This document shows positions 1 to 5,814 of a stretch of DNA of 31,105 nucleotides, in pieces. Both the position numbers and the translations under genes were made by a program. Origin of the DNA: a virus; the IMG/VR virus record IMGVR_UViG_3300035438_000607, positions 1 through 31,105 of that record, one strand, 5' to 3'. Within the stretch, counting starts at the first letter, position 1, and each line of letters opens with the position of its first letter. A model generated the notes under the pieces. The model saw only the letters and a program-made list of their open reading frames with translations, was not told where the DNA came from and ran no database searches.

Positions 1-20
1 ATCAGTTTTATTTAACTGAT
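1..20 (-). repeat. Inverted repeat spanning the stop codon of the histone-like gene
   Basis: A perfect 7-bp inverted repeat (ATCAGTT / AACTGAT) with a 6-nt loop holds the TAA stop of the histone-like gene in its loop. On the minus strand it lies at the end of the gp55-to-histone operon, so it could be the stem of a transcription terminator. The window edge cuts off whatever follows, so a T-tract cannot be checked. Confidence 0.35.
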
Positions 21-217
21 AACGCCGCTTTCTCTTCAGTGATTTCTTTACGACGTTGTTTAACAAGTTTGGAAACTTCTTGCAATGCTTTACGAGCACG
101 GCCAGCGGCTGCCTTAACTTTTTTAGTCGTGAACTTTTCGTTTTCTTCGATATACAATTGAAATTGTTTAACAATTTCTTCTTGTGTATTTACCGGAGTT
201 GTATTTTCTTCTGTCAT
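8..217 (-). CDS. Small basic histone-like protein
   Basis: This gene encodes a 69-aa protein with an acidic N-terminal third (MTEENTTPVNTQEE) and a strongly basic, Ala/Lys/Arg-rich helical C-terminal half (KKVKAAAGRARKALQEVSK and following). That composition matches the short histone H1/Hc1-like proteins often annotated in T4-like marine phages, which are presumed to bind DNA. The ATG overlaps the stop of the acyl carrier protein gene in an ATGA junction, so it is the last visible gene of the gp55-gp47-gp46-ACP operon. No catalytic motif is present. The DNA-binding role is inferred from composition and family resemblance only; an RNA-binding or structural role is equally possible. Confidence 0.6.
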   Translation of the reverse strand: MTEENTTPVNTQEEIVKQFQLYIEENEKFTTKKVKAAAGRARKALQEVSKLVKQRRKEITEEKAALSVK

Positions 218-447
218 AGTTTTTTCCCTTTTAAATATGTTATTAAAATATTATAATTTCTTAACGTTTCAGCTTCGTCATCTGGAATCTCGATACCAAA
301 TTTATCTTCGATGTTTAGAATAATTTCTACAATATCTAAACTGTTAAAATTTAAGTCTGACCATTTTTCAGCTTTAATAATATCATCATCTTTTAGATTA
401 GATGAAACATCCTTGATTAAATCAAGTATTTTGGATTCTGTAGTCAT
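214..447 (-). CDS. Acyl carrier protein
   Basis: This gene encodes a 77-aa acidic, four-helix acyl carrier protein. The phosphopantetheine attachment motif is visible as LNFNSLDIVEI near residues 32-42, with the serine in the SLD core, followed by the usual IEDKFGIEIPDDEAE segment of helices II-III. The residue before the serine is Asn rather than the common Asp. An ACP carries acyl chains on a 4'-phosphopantetheine arm attached by a host transferase. No acyltransferase or ketosynthase lies nearby. Instead it sits between the recombination nuclease gene gp46 (stop and start share one A) and a histone-like gene (ATGA overlap), so it is co-transcribed with DNA-metabolism genes. It may tap host fatty-acid or lipid metabolism, or be a non-canonical protein-binding ACP. 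The identity is fairly clear; the role is not. Confidence 0.82.
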   Translation of the reverse strand: MTTESKILDLIKDVSSNLKDDDIIKAEKWSDLNFNSLDIVEIILNIEDKFGIEIPDDEAETLRNYNILITYLKGKKL

Positions 448-2222
448 TATGCCTCTACCATTTCTATATCTGTATTGAATGTTGTAAAGCCATTCTCTTT
501 TACTACTTGCAGTATGTTATTTACACGCCCGACCAGTTCATCACGGTGACTGATTAAGAAGATATTCTTCCGATTTTCTCTAGCCATCTTTTTAAGAATA
601 CCTAAACTGTTATCAACACCATTGGCGTCCATACCACTGTCAATCATTTCGTCGATGAACAACAAATTGATTGGCCTATTTAGACTTTCATAGACATCTC
701 GGAATGCCCATGACAAGCCTAAAATAAGTCTATTACGTTCACCTCGACTCAAGTTATCAAAGTCAAACTCTTGTCCAAGCTGTGTAATATCTACTTCTAA
801 GTCACTACGGAATTTTACTTCATGCGGTAAACTTAGTTTCTCAAGATAATGGGCCAGTCTGTGATTTAAGTAACTCAAGTTTTGTTCAATAATACGCTTA
901 CGAATAAAACTATCCTTACTAGTCAACAATTTAAGCAAAAACTCTTGATGCTCATTTAACTTAGTCAAGCCATTAATGCCATCAAAGTTAATTTCTTCCA
1001 AAGCACTTGTTTTTAAATGCTCTGCTTGCTCAATGTAAGGATCTATGTCTAATGCTCTGCGTTCAAACTGATCCTGTGCTGTTTCTAAAGTACTCTTATG
1101 ATTGACAGCATCATCAATATTACTATAACGAACTGTGGGTGCCGTACCTAGCTTGCCTAGACTAGCAATATCTTTAGTTACGTTGGCTAATGCAGTTTCT
1201 TCTTTAACTAAATCTTCTTGTAGATTAATAACAGCGCCATCAATCTCTGCCATCATTTCTTCTTGCTTAGTGTCATGGATGTCTTGCCCGCAAGCATGAC
1301 ATTGGTGTGCTTCTGCTTTAGTCTTAGCACTTTCCAATTTCAATAAATTATTTTTTAAGATTTTGATAGCACTTTGATGTGTAGCCAAATCTTTATTATG
1401 TCGCTTGAGCTCTTTTTCATTAGCCTGCCATAGTGCAAGAGCTTTGTGATTTTCTAGTTCAACTGCAATATCAATATTCATTAGTTCATTGATACTGGCA
1501 GCAAGTTTTTCTAAATCGTCCGTTTGTTTTGTCTGCCATAAACGACTACGACGTTCCAGATCCTCGATAGACGTTTTAATTTTAGTATTAGCGTCCCCGA
1601 TGGCTTTGATTCTATATTCTTCTTCTTTGATAGCATCTTTAGTGTTCTTTATTAAATCTTTAAGCAAATTTGCTTTTTCACTGAGTTGAGTAATACCCAA
1701 CAACTGTTCAATGATATCTCTTTGATCATTAGTTTTTAAACTAAGGAAGGGTTCTGTGTAAGTGTTAAGGGCAACAATGTGTTTGAACATATCATGACCC
1801 ATGCCAAGTATACGTTCAATATCAGCCTGTGTTTCTTTGTTCTCGCCTTGTTGCTCTTCTGTTTCTAGACTATCAGTTTCTTTGTCATCGACAATGAAAC
1901 GAAGTACGTTAGGTTTACGTCCTCGTTCAATACGATAGCTGTGACCTTCGCAGTCAAACTCGCAGGTAACTAACATTTGTTTACTGTTAGTCTTGTTAAT
2001 TAAGTTATCTTTGCGGATGTTAGTTAGTGCATTGCCATACAATACAAAGCTCAAGGCATTAACAATAGTAGTTTTACCTGTGCCGTTACGACTGCCGTCT
2101 CCACCAAGGTCAAGATTATTGCCCAATACTAAAGTCAAACCGTGTTGGTCGAATTTTAATGCTTGAGTAACATTACCTACTGATAAAAAGTTTTTTACTG
2201 TTAGAGTTTTTAATTTAATCAT
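447..2222 (-). CDS. 46: Recombination endonuclease subunit, Rad50-like ATPase (T4 gp46)
   Basis: This 591-aa SMC/Rad50-type ATPase pairs with gp47 to process DNA ends in recombination-dependent replication and host DNA degradation. Visible motifs are the Walker A segment SRNGTGKTT (about residues 44-52), long heptad-rich helices flanking a zinc hook CHAC (308-311), the ABC signature LSRGERNRL (491-499) and Walker B INLLFIDE (518-525) with its catalytic Glu. The length is close to T4 gp46 (about 560 aa). It lies 9 nt downstream of gp47 and shares a base with the following ACP gene, so it is translated from the same operon started by the gp55 promoter. All key motifs are intact. Confidence 0.95.
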   Translation of the reverse strand: MIKLKTLTVKNFLSVGNVTQALKFDQHGLTLVLGNNLDLGGDGSRNGTGKTTIVNALSFVLYGNALTNIRKDNLINKTNSKQMLVTCEFDCEGHSYRIERGRKPNVLRFIVDDKETDSLETEEQQGENKETQADIERILGMGHDMFKHIVALNTYTEPFLSLKTNDQRDIIEQLLGITQLSEKANLLKDLIKNTKDAIKEEEYRIKAIGDANTKIKTSIEDLERRSRLWQTKQTDDLEKLAASINELMNIDIAVELENHKALALWQANEKELKRHNKDLATHQSAIKILKNNLLKLESAKTKAEAHQCHACGQDIHDTKQEEMMAEIDGAVINLQEDLVKEETALANVTKDIASLGKLGTAPTVRYSNIDDAVNHKSTLETAQDQFERRALDIDPYIEQAEHLKTSALEEINFDGINGLTKLNEHQEFLLKLLTSKDSFIRKRIIEQNLSYLNHRLAHYLEKLSLPHEVKFRSDLEVDITQLGQEFDFDNLSRGERNRLILGLSWAFRDVYESLNRPINLLFIDEMIDSGMDANGVDNSLGILKKMARENRKNIFLISHRDELVGRVNNILQVVKENGFTTFNTDIEMVEA

Positions 2223-2231
2223 GAATTAATA

Positions 2232-3251
2232 TTATACATGAAGTCCGTTGTAGATGTCAATCAGTGTTTGGCGATCTATAACTTCACTTTCAATGGCTGT
2301 AAGTTGTTGGACAACAATTTGGTCTACGCTTTCAAAGTGAACATCACCACTCCAATCCTGTGCATGTTCTTCTCGTTTAGCCGGAATCAAACTAATCTCA
2401 CGTAGTTTATATTCTTCTTGCCAACTTTCTTTTAAGAAGTTTGCTTCTTCAAAACTAATGTCAGCATCGCAGGTAACACGCAGGAATGAATTACTATCCA
2501 TGTACTTTGTAGGATCATCAATCAATCTTGTAAGATCAATAGTTTTGAATTTTGGAGCATCGGGCCAAGCAATATATTTAGGCTGTCCGCCAAACTCAAG
2601 TACCATCATACCGCGGTCATCATCCCAAGCATCAGCATAGTTATGTGGAAAGGCATTGCCAGTATATGTAACATTGCCACTGTGCTGTCTCATGTGGAAA
2701 TGTCCACTAAAGACTTTTTCTTGATTAGGAAAATGTCCTTTGTTCAATCCGCCATGATCCGGCATCTCTACCATAGCGTTCATTTTAAAGTTAGGCAGTT
2801 CAAAGTGACCAAATACATAACGACTATCAAGACGCTTCATACTAGTCCACTCGTCACCTACTAACCAAGGAACAAGACTTACTCCACCTTCAGTATAAAC
2901 GTCATTAACCAAAATAACGTTTTTTTGATTTCTAATAAATGGGATACTTGTTAAGTCACGTTTCTCACGATAATATAAATCGTGATTGCCAGCAATAAAA
3001 AAGAAACGTTCAAAATGTTTGCTGATATACTCAATAGCCTCAACAGTATAATTCAATGTACTAACATTAACGGTAGCACGATGATGATGCCAATCGCCCA
3101 TAAAGATTGCTGTGTCACAGTCCTGTCGCTTTGCCTCAGCACAGAACCATTTAACAAAGCCCATACAATCGTCGTTGTGGGCTTTGCTGTTCTGTCTCAT
3201 GCCAAAGTGAATGTCAGTGAAGACTGCTGCCTTCTTAAACATATCTGTCAT
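2232..3251 (-). CDS. 47: Recombination endonuclease subunit, Mre11-like nuclease (T4 gp47)
   Basis: This 339-aa calcineurin-like metallophosphoesterase is the nuclease partner of gp46. The metal-binding motifs appear in the right order: FTDIHFG (Asp13, His15), MGDWHHH (about 51-57), AGNHD (87-91) and SGHFHMR (182-188). Length equals that of T4 gp47. The annotated ATG shares one base with the stop of the upstream gp55 gene. A second ATG three codons later (MFKKAAVFTD) is an equally plausible start and retains all motifs. Gene order gp55-gp47-gp46 places end-processing under the same promoter as the late sigma factor. Confidence 0.95.
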   Translation of the reverse strand: MTDMFKKAAVFTDIHFGMRQNSKAHNDDCMGFVKWFCAEAKRQDCDTAIFMGDWHHHRATVNVSTLNYTVEAIEYISKHFERFFFIAGNHDLYYREKRDLTSIPFIRNQKNVILVNDVYTEGGVSLVPWLVGDEWTSMKRLDSRYVFGHFELPNFKMNAMVEMPDHGGLNKGHFPNQEKVFSGHFHMRQHSGNVTYTGNAFPHNYADAWDDDRGMMVLEFGGQPKYIAWPDAPKFKTIDLTRLIDDPTKYMDSNSFLRVTCDADISFEEANFLKESWQEEYKLREISLIPAKREEHAQDWSGDVHFESVDQIVVQQLTAIESEVIDRQTLIDIYNGLHV

Positions 3252-4123
3252 TAGAAATCCTCTGTTTTAAGATTAGAGATACGTTCACGTTCGTCACGCA
3301 TCATTGTTTCGTGTTCAAACTGTCTAGTGAAACTTGGACTACTACCTGTTTGAATCAACAGGTCGTCTCGAATCATTTGGTTTTTCTTTTCAATATTAAG
3401 GATGCGAGTGAAACTGTTGTCAATAGCGGCAGTATAATACGCAAAAGGGTTCTGCGATTTTGATTCATCGAATTGTAGTCCTATCTGTGATAATTGTAGC
3501 AAGGCTTGGCTACGCATTTCGTCTACATATGTGTAGCCACGCCAGTTAAATCTCATGCTATATCGTTCGCAGAGGAGCATGTAGCTCTTGGCTAGTTTTT
3601 TAGTTATTTCGCCTTCCAAGTTAAATTCTCCAGTGTCCATGTCACCTTTCCAGTGACTCTTACCTACACAGATTAAATCATCTTTTTCTGCACCATCTTC
3701 GGTGCTGAATTTAAAATGTTGAAATGGAGGGAAGTTGCATTTGCTATGATGATCACCTCTGTTCTTGGGAGTTTTTTTACGACCAGGTTCAAGAGGAACA
3801 TGATCGTGTGTCATGATTCTAAACACAACATCAGTTTTAGAGACTTTTTTATAGTCAATTTCAACTTCTGCTAGTTTAGTTTTAGGATTAATTTTTTGAG
3901 CTTCTGCTAGTGCTAAGTGACTAAGGCGTAGTGCCTGAGTTCGTTTTGCTTCGGCAATAGTTCTGATATTAATCTTATCTACGCTAGGTAGAATTAAATC
4001 GTAGTCACTGTATTCTGGTTTAGAATAACTACTATACCGATTTTTACTTAAATGAATTTCTTTAAGTAGTTCCTTGTTAGTCAAGTACTGTTTTGCTAAG
4101 GGGTTTGCTTGTGATGTTGCCAT
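3251..4123 (-). CDS. 55: Late transcription sigma factor, gp55-like, with long N-terminal extension
   Basis: The C-terminal half (about residues 175-270) resembles the T4 gp55 family of minimal sigma factors: a region-2-like stretch around YMLLCERYSMRFNWRGYTY and VDEMRSQALLQL, then SQNPFAYYTAAIDNSFTRIL and a basic tail (NIEKKNQMIRDDLL). gp55 replaces sigma-70 on host RNA polymerase and recognises TATAAATA late promoters, which are present here. The protein is 290 aa, clearly longer than T4 gp55 (about 185 aa). The first ~160 residues form an extension of unknown function containing GRKKTPKNRGDHHSKCNF. The gene is first in a five-gene minus operon. Its promoter (4130-4159) leaves only 6 nt between the -10 box and the ATG, so no Shine-Dalgarno leader is possible. 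The identity rests on C-terminal motifs plus context. Confidence 0.82.
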   Translation of the reverse strand: MATSQANPLAKQYLTNKELLKEIHLSKNRYSSYSKPEYSDYDLILPSVDKINIRTIAEAKRTQALRLSHLALAEAQKINPKTKLAEVEIDYKKVSKTDVVFRIMTHDHVPLEPGRKKTPKNRGDHHSKCNFPPFQHFKFSTEDGAEKDDLICVGKSHWKGDMDTGEFNLEGEITKKLAKSYMLLCERYSMRFNWRGYTYVDEMRSQALLQLSQIGLQFDESKSQNPFAYYTAAIDNSFTRILNIEKKNQMIRDDLLIQTGSSPSFTRQFEHETMMRDERERISNLKTEDF

Positions 4124-4129
4124 AGACTA

Positions 4130-4159
4130 ATAATAACACATTTTTATTACTGATGTCAA
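4130..4159 (-). promoter_or_regulatory. Sigma-70-type promoter for the gp55-gp47-gp46 operon, apparently leaderless
   Basis: On the minus strand TTGACA (4159-4154) is followed after 18 nt by TATTAT (4135-4130), then 6 nt, then the gp55 ATG (4123). With standard spacing the first transcribed base would be the A of that ATG or a base next to it. It lies back-to-back with the late promoter of the plus-strand baseplate operon (4191-4198). Confidence 0.7.
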
Positions 4160-4190
4160 GCCTTTTCATTAAAACTATACATTATTTTAC

Positions 4191-4198
4191 TATAAATA
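4191..4198 (+). promoter_or_regulatory. T4-type late promoter TATAAATA for the tail/baseplate operon
   Basis: An exact TATAAATA late box lies 5 nt before the ATG at 4204. In T4 such a box occupies roughly -13 to -6, which puts the transcription start at or beside the A of the start codon. There is no room for a ribosome binding site, so the mRNA is predicted to be leaderless. gp55, which recognises such boxes, is encoded divergently 80 bp away. Confidence 0.85.
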
Positions 4199-4203
4199 AT
4201 GAT

Positions 4204-4854
4204 ATGAGCACAGTATATTTACAACCAAGAAACCCAGTGGGCAATCTAAAGAAATTGGATTTTCCATATACACCTCAAATTGAGTACGGGCAAGAAGTAA
4301 AATATGATAGTTATAGTATGAGTCACACTAACTATCAAACATATGGTTATGGCAGAACCGAAAATCCCAGCATCAACATGACCTGCAAATTTAGTGCTCA
4401 TACCAGCGAACATTTTAATTTAAGTGCTTATGCACTTAGATTCTTACGTACATATACTAAAATGAATTACGGCAGAACCGATCCTTTACGCGGATTACCT
4501 CCGAGAATATTGCGCTTCTTTGCCTATGGAAATCAAGTGTTTGATAATGTTCCAGTAGTGATCAGCAAATTCAATATGACGTTTCCCGAAGATGTAGATT
4601 ATGTTAAAGGTAAGATAGATCCTAACAGTGATTTATATAAAGAAATCGAATCAGTTAGAAAGACCAGTGTACCAACAAATGAAACACCGGAAGGTGAAGT
4701 CCCTGCAAGCGGCGGTCCAACAGAAATATATTTGCCAGTATTTTTTACAATAAGCATTGGATTATTAGTACAGCAAAACTTATATAAAACTGTTAATAAT
4801 TTTAACTTGCAAGATTTTGCCGCAGGTAAATTAAATAGTCGAGGTTATATTTAA
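4204..4854 (+). CDS. Tail-tube/baseplate junction protein (gp48/gp54-type, tentative)
   Basis: This 216-aa protein heads the late tail operon. I place the start at the ATG 5 nt after the TATAAATA box (MSTVYLQPRN). An in-frame ATG 51 nt upstream would lie before the promoter. There is no signal peptide or membrane segment. The N-terminus is polar and aromatic-rich (IEYGQEVKYDSYSMSHTNYQ). The middle holds a compact PPRILRFFAYGNQVFDNVP segment. The C-terminal YLPVFFTISIGLLVQQNLYK and LNSRGYI tail resembles the ends of tail-tube initiator proteins. Position directly before gp53, a peptidase and the hub/spike genes fits a tube cap or baseplate-tube connector such as T4 gp48 or gp54. Sequence similarity alone does not settle which one. 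Confidence 0.55.
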   Translation: MSTVYLQPRNPVGNLKKLDFPYTPQIEYGQEVKYDSYSMSHTNYQTYGYGRTENPSINMTCKFSAHTSEHFNLSAYALRFLRTYTKMNYGRTDPLRGLPPRILRFFAYGNQVFDNVPVVISKFNMTFPEDVDYVKGKIDPNSDLYKEIESVRKTSVPTNETPEGEVPASGGPTEIYLPVFFTISIGLLVQQNLYKTVNNFNLQDFAAGKLNSRGYI

Positions 4855-4856
4855 TT

Positions 4857-5180
4857 ATGGCCGTTACAAATTTTTCCGGAACAACATATGATACAAAAAG
4901 TTATCTACGTGATAGCCGATATCGAAGTTTTTATTTAGATGTAGCTAAACTTCCAGTAATGTCCACCGTTAATGGTGATTATGTAGTAGTACCTGCAGAA
5001 TGCGAAAATAGAATAGATTTGTTTAGTTATCAGCAATATGGCTCTAGTAGATATTGGTGGATGATCGCATTAGCTAATGCAGATTTAATTAAAGATCCTA
5101 TCTGGGATTTCACTTCAGGATTAACTGTTTTAGTTCCTAGAGATACAGCATTGTTAGAAAAACTCGCAGGAGTTAACTAA
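4857..5180 (+). CDS. 53: Baseplate wedge protein, gp53-like (LysM-like fold)
   Basis: This 107-aa protein has the core expected of the gp53/phage LysM-like baseplate family: YVVVPAECENRIDLFSYQQY, then GSSRYWWMIALANADL, DPIWDF and LTVLVPRD. These segments match the pattern in which an Arg-Ile-Asp-Leu strand is followed by a Tyr-Gly-Trp-Trp helix and a closing strand. T4 gp53 (about 196 aa) is longer; short versions that are essentially only this core are common in contractile tails. The ATG lies 2 nt after the preceding stop and its own stop overlaps the next gene, so it is translationally coupled. The expected role is in baseplate wedge assembly around the hub. Confidence 0.8.
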   Translation: MAVTNFSGTTYDTKSYLRDSRYRSFYLDVAKLPVMSTVNGDYVVVPAECENRIDLFSYQQYGSSRYWWMIALANADLIKDPIWDFTSGLTVLVPRDTALLEKLAGVN

Positions 5181-5812
5181 TGACTATTACATCAGACTAC
5201 GGAAAAAGAAAAAAACCTTGTCCGACTTGCAGTGAAGATCATAAAGGTATTGATCTTCGAGCAGGAGTAGGCAGTCCTATATATGCTAGAAAAGACTTAG
5301 AAGTCTCTAGAATACAAGACTTTGGCGACAGTGGTTTCGGTAAAGCAATTTACGTGAAGGATCCTGCAGATCCCAGCAAAGAATATATATTTGCTCATTT
5401 AGATGATAACAATCCTGGAAATTTAAAACGCGGTGATATTATTCCCAATGGCGCATTGATAGGATACAGTGGCAAGACTGGAGTTAATGCATCACCTCAT
5501 GTTCACTATGAAGTTAGAAAAAATGGTATGCCTATTGATCCAAAAAATGACGTGGATATTGCTAGCTTTGAAAAGAATCGTGGAAATATGATAACATCGA
5601 CTGCAACTGTTGATAAAAATAGAGCAAAACGTCCAGGTGTTGCTCCTGTTGTTCCTGATGCTAGTCCATCAAAACCGTTATCGGAAATAGCAGAAGCAAG
5701 AAGAAAAGAACAAGAAAGAATTGGTCCCGGTAGTAATACTAGACCGAGACCAGCGAGAAGCGATGTCGGTGTATTAATAAATCCGAGACATATATTAGGC
5801 GATGGCGGTTAA
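5180..5812 (+). CDS. M23-family peptidoglycan endopeptidase, virion-associated
   Basis: This 210-aa protein has an intact LytM/M23 metallopeptidase domain in residues ~1-125. Zinc ligands are His21 and Asp25 (HKGID) and His109 (HVHYE). The catalytic histidines are His73 (FAHL) and His107. There is no signal peptide, so it is unlikely to be secreted alone. With the hub and spike genes next to it, it most likely rides in the baseplate and cuts peptide cross-links during DNA injection. Residues 126-210 are a Lys/Arg/Pro-rich low-complexity tail, possibly a linker that attaches it to the baseplate. A CPTC pair at residues 14-17 lies just before the first zinc ligand. It would supply the cell-wall hydrolase that T4 carries inside gp5. 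Confidence 0.88.
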   Translation: MTITSDYGKRKKPCPTCSEDHKGIDLRAGVGSPIYARKDLEVSRIQDFGDSGFGKAIYVKDPADPSKEYIFAHLDDNNPGNLKRGDIIPNGALIGYSGKTGVNASPHVHYEVRKNGMPIDPKNDVDIASFEKNRGNMITSTATVDKNRAKRPGVAPVVPDASPSKPLSEIAEARRKEQERIGPGSNTRPRPARSDVGVLINPRHILGDGG

Positions 5813-5814
5813 AA

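Noticed and set aside
4153-4203. Upstream ATG for the first late tail gene
   Set aside because: It precedes the TATAAATA box, so it would not be on the late transcript.
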